From: Geofilum sp964396555
GTDB taxonomy: Bacteria; Bacteroidota; Bacteroidia; Bacteroidales; Marinilabiliaceae
Assembly (NCBI GenBank): GCA_964396555.1
Contig: CAYNFX010000071.1
Coordinates: 1 to 9,407, forward strand
Direction: 5' to 3'
DNA: 9,407 nt
Within the stretch, counting starts at the first letter, position 1. Every line of letters starts with the position of its first letter. Position numbers and translations under genes: made by a program. Positions 7,834 to 9,407 of the stretch are shown here, piece after piece. The notes beneath the pieces were generated by a model, which searched no databases, had not been told where the DNA came from, and saw nothing but the letters and a program-made list of their open reading frames with translations.

Positions 7834-7868
7834 GCAGTAGATTCCTTTGAATCTACTGCTTTAGTTTT
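7834..7868 (+). terminator. Intrinsic terminator for the rdgB-to-oxidoreductase unit
   Basis: GCAGTAGATTC (7834-7844), loop CTTT (7845-7848) and GAATCTACTGC (7849-7859) form a perfect 11-bp stem, followed by TTTAGTTTT. It lies 34 bp after the oxidoreductase stop. On the minus strand no T-run follows the stem, so it should work mainly for plus-strand transcripts. The right arm overlaps the minus-strand U32 gene: that gene's TAG stop (7853-7855) and last two codons lie in the stem and its adjacent T-rich tail. Confidence 0.75.
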
Positions 7869-9106
7869 GTACCATCAACGAGCTTGTAAAGCTTGTCATT
7901 GCGTCTTACTTTGTCTGCAACAGGCATAGAGAAGACCTGTCCCTTTACAACTTCGCTTACAGGCTGCAGATCATAACGGAGCTCTTCAACACTTATCTCA
8001 ACAACCCCGGTGGTAGGTCCTATTATCAGGACCTCATCATCCTTACAAAGGTTTTGTGCTTCAAGCAAAAACTCACCCACGCCAAGCTTTGGAAAGTAGT
8101 TTGTAACCTTACCAACATAGACTTTCTTCTTTGTGGCAACTGAACCGTAATTGGGACTCCATTCTCCTAGCTTCTGACCCTGGTAATATCCGTCCCAGAA
8201 ACCCCTATTAAAGACAGTACTGAGGTTTTCGTCCCATGTCCTTATTTTATCCTCATTGTAGCTGCCATCAAGTATGGCCTTGATAGCCTCATCATAGGCA
8301 TGACATACTGTCTTAACATATTCAGGACCTCTTGCCCTACCCTCAATCTTGAACACCCTGACCCCCGCATCTATCATCTTGTTGAGAAAATGAACGGTCT
8401 TCAGATCCTTTGGAGACATTATATATTGATTGTCAACTTCAAGTTCATAGCCGGATTCCTTCTCGGTAACTATGTATCCACGACGGCATGATTGCAGACA
8501 GGCTCCCCTGTTGGCCGAGGAGTTAAACTGATGCAGGCTCAGGTAACACTTGCCTGATACTGCCATGCACAGTGCCCCGTGTGCAAACATCTCAATCCGT
8601 ACAAGATCCCCGGCAGGTCCTCTTACATCATCTTCAATTATTGCATCATGTATGGTCTTTACCTGATCCATATTAAGCTCACGGGCCAGCACCACAACAT
8701 CGGCAAAGTGGCTGTAAAACTTAACCGCCTCTATATTGCTTACATTACATTGTGTAGAAATATGTACTTCCATACCCTGACGACGGGCATACTCAATTGC
8801 AGCAATATCACTTGCGATAACCGCTGAGATCTTGCTTTCCACCGCCACGTCAACCATATGACGCATCTCGTCAAGTTCGTTGTCGAAAAGGGCTATGTTA
8901 AGTGTCAGATAACTGTTGAGTCCATTGTCGCGACATATTGAAGCAATGGTCTTAAGGTCATCACAAGAAAAGTTGACCGACGATCGGGACCGCATATTCA
9001 GCCGTCCTGCTCCAAAATATACTGAATCCGCCCCTCCCTGAATGGCAGCCCTCAGCGACTCAAAAGAGCCAGCTGGCGCCATTATCTCAAAATCCTTCCT
9101 TGTCAT
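7853..9106 (-). CDS. U32-family protein, likely tRNA/rRNA hydroxylase (TrhP/RlhA group)
   Basis: A 417-residue cytoplasmic protein formerly named collagenase-like peptidase U32. Characterised relatives hydroxylate RNA: TrhP makes 5-hydroxyuridine at tRNA position 34, and RlhA hydroxylates 23S rRNA C2501, both relying on prephenate-linked chemistry and an iron-sulfur cluster. The N-terminus has IMAPAGSFESLRAAIQGGADSVYFG at about 8-32, typical of the barrel. The full U32 signature is present at 172-190, ExFxxG[SA]LCxxxxGxCxLS, with C180 and C187; C203 and C207 in RGACLQSCR complete the four-cysteine set. KIEGRARGPEYV at 253-264 is another conserved block. About 320-417 is a small C-terminal beta domain. 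Length is closer to E. coli TrhP (about 453) than to RlhA (about 650), so TrhP-like is favoured, but the substrate is not proven. Start ATG 9104-9106 follows GAAAAAG and lies 10 bp after the upstream gene's stop, so the two are probably co-transcribed. Confidence 0.9.
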   Translation of the reverse strand: MTRKDFEIMAPAGSFESLRAAIQGGADSVYFGAGRLNMRSRSSVNFSCDDLKTIASICRDNGLNSYLTLNIALFDNELDEMRHMVDVAVESKISAVIASDIAAIEYARRQGMEVHISTQCNVSNIEAVKFYSHFADVVVLARELNMDQVKTIHDAIIEDDVRGPAGDLVRIEMFAHGALCMAVSGKCYLSLHQFNSSANRGACLQSCRRGYIVTEKESGYELEVDNQYIMSPKDLKTVHFLNKMIDAGVRVFKIEGRARGPEYVKTVCHAYDEAIKAILDGSYNEDKIRTWDENLSTVFNRGFWDGYYQGQKLGEWSPNYGSVATKKKVYVGKVTNYFPKLGVGEFLLEAQNLCKDDEVLIIGPTTGVVEISVEELRYDLQPVSEVVKGQVFSMPVADKVRRNDKLYKLVDGTKLKQ

Positions 9107-9116
9107 CTTTTTCAGC

Positions 9117-9407
9117 TTATCGTTTCAAATGATCTGCAGAAACAACCTGCATTGTAGCCTTAGCTCTCAGGCTGTCAGTCTCGCTTACTTCACCTATCTG
9201 TACCACATAACGCTTTGCTGCATTGTCATATACCTGGTATGAATCCCGGGTTACATAGCCAAAAGCATCAGGATAGGTAAAAAATGCATATTCTTCGGTA
9301 TCAGAGCAAAACAAATCCTTACTAAAGTAGAAGTCCGAGGCATCAATGCCAAGCTGCCCCAGCAGCGTGGCAACAACATCCTTCTGGCTTCCTATCTTAC
9401 TAATCAC
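9117..9407 (-). CDS. LTA-synthase-like sulfatase-fold protein, C-terminal fragment (cut by window)
   Basis: Only the last 96 residues are in view. The reading frame is open to the window edge, and the GTG at the edge encodes an internal valine, not a start. The segment starts with KIGSQKDVVATLLGQLGID, matching the GSQxDxxxTLLxQLG helix near the C-terminus of LtaS/phosphoglycerol-transferase and alkaline-phosphatase superfamily proteins of Bacteroidota. It continues with FSKDLF, then an EYAFFTYPDAFGYVT strand pair and a VYDNAAKRYVVQ hairpin, as in that family. Full-length members are usually 600-700 residues, with several N-terminal membrane helices and an outward-facing metal-dependent catalytic domain that transfers phosphoglycerol or related groups to envelope polymers or lipids. 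The metal ligands lie outside the window, so activity cannot be judged. The stop is 10 bp before the U32 start. Confidence 0.75.
   Translation of the reverse strand: MISKIGSQKDVVATLLGQLGIDASDFYFSKDLFCSDTEEYAFFTYPDAFGYVTRDSYQVYDNAAKRYVVQIGEVSETDSLRAKATMQVVSADHLKR

Noticed and set aside
9042..9242. Plus-strand open frame across the U32/sulfatase-fold junction
   Set aside because: It is antisense to two recognised minus-strand genes. The hydrophobic look comes from reading the opposite strand.
1..9407. Search for CRISPR arrays, tRNA/rRNA genes, insertion sequences, toxin-antitoxin or phage genes
   Set aside because: No direct repeat arrays, cloverleaf-like sequence, transposase motifs or terminal repeats were seen; nearly all bases lie in ordinary chromosomal genes.

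Overview
The window reads as ordinary, gene-dense chromosome from a Bacteroidota bacterium, probably a Bacteroidales-like anaerobe. The clues are a PorZ-type component of the type IX secretion system (T9SS) with a type-A-like C-terminal sorting domain, a two-domain universal stress protein of the kind common in this phylum, weak or absent Shine-Dalgarno sequences, and an A/T-rich intergenic region with a weak match to the phylum's TAnnTTTG promoter element. I see no tRNA, rRNA, CRISPR array, insertion sequence, phage or defence gene.

Layout: (1) 17-850 (+) encodes a tandem universal stress protein and is closed by a strong intrinsic terminator at 865-906. (2) 997-7799 (+) holds four genes with gaps of 9, 32 and 24 bp and no visible internal terminator: rdgB (house-cleaning purine NTP pyrophosphatase), porZ (T9SS cell-surface attachment-complex protein), a large membrane-anchored periplasmic protein with a DUF3352-like N-terminal half and a C-terminal seven-repeat beta-propeller, and a Gfo/Idh/MocA oxidoreductase. 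They look like one transcription unit, starting in the 146-bp gap after the first terminator and ending at a hairpin at 7834-7868. (3) 7853-9407 (-) is a convergent unit: the C-terminal end of an alkaline-phosphatase/LTA-synthase-like sulfatase-fold protein, cut by the window edge, followed after 10 bp by a U32-family protein with the full signature and four-cysteine cluster of the tRNA/rRNA hydroxylases (TrhP/RlhA group).

How the genes relate: porZ and its downstream neighbour are both exported or periplasmic propeller proteins, so that pair is the most plausible functional link, although the role of the second protein is unknown. rdgB and the oxidoreductase are cytoplasmic enzymes with no obvious tie to secretion and may simply share the transcript. 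Nothing here is clearly a new system. The least-explained items are the DUF3352/propeller protein next to porZ, a perfect 10-bp inverted repeat near the start of its gene, and the degenerate nucleotide-binding loop of the oxidoreductase.
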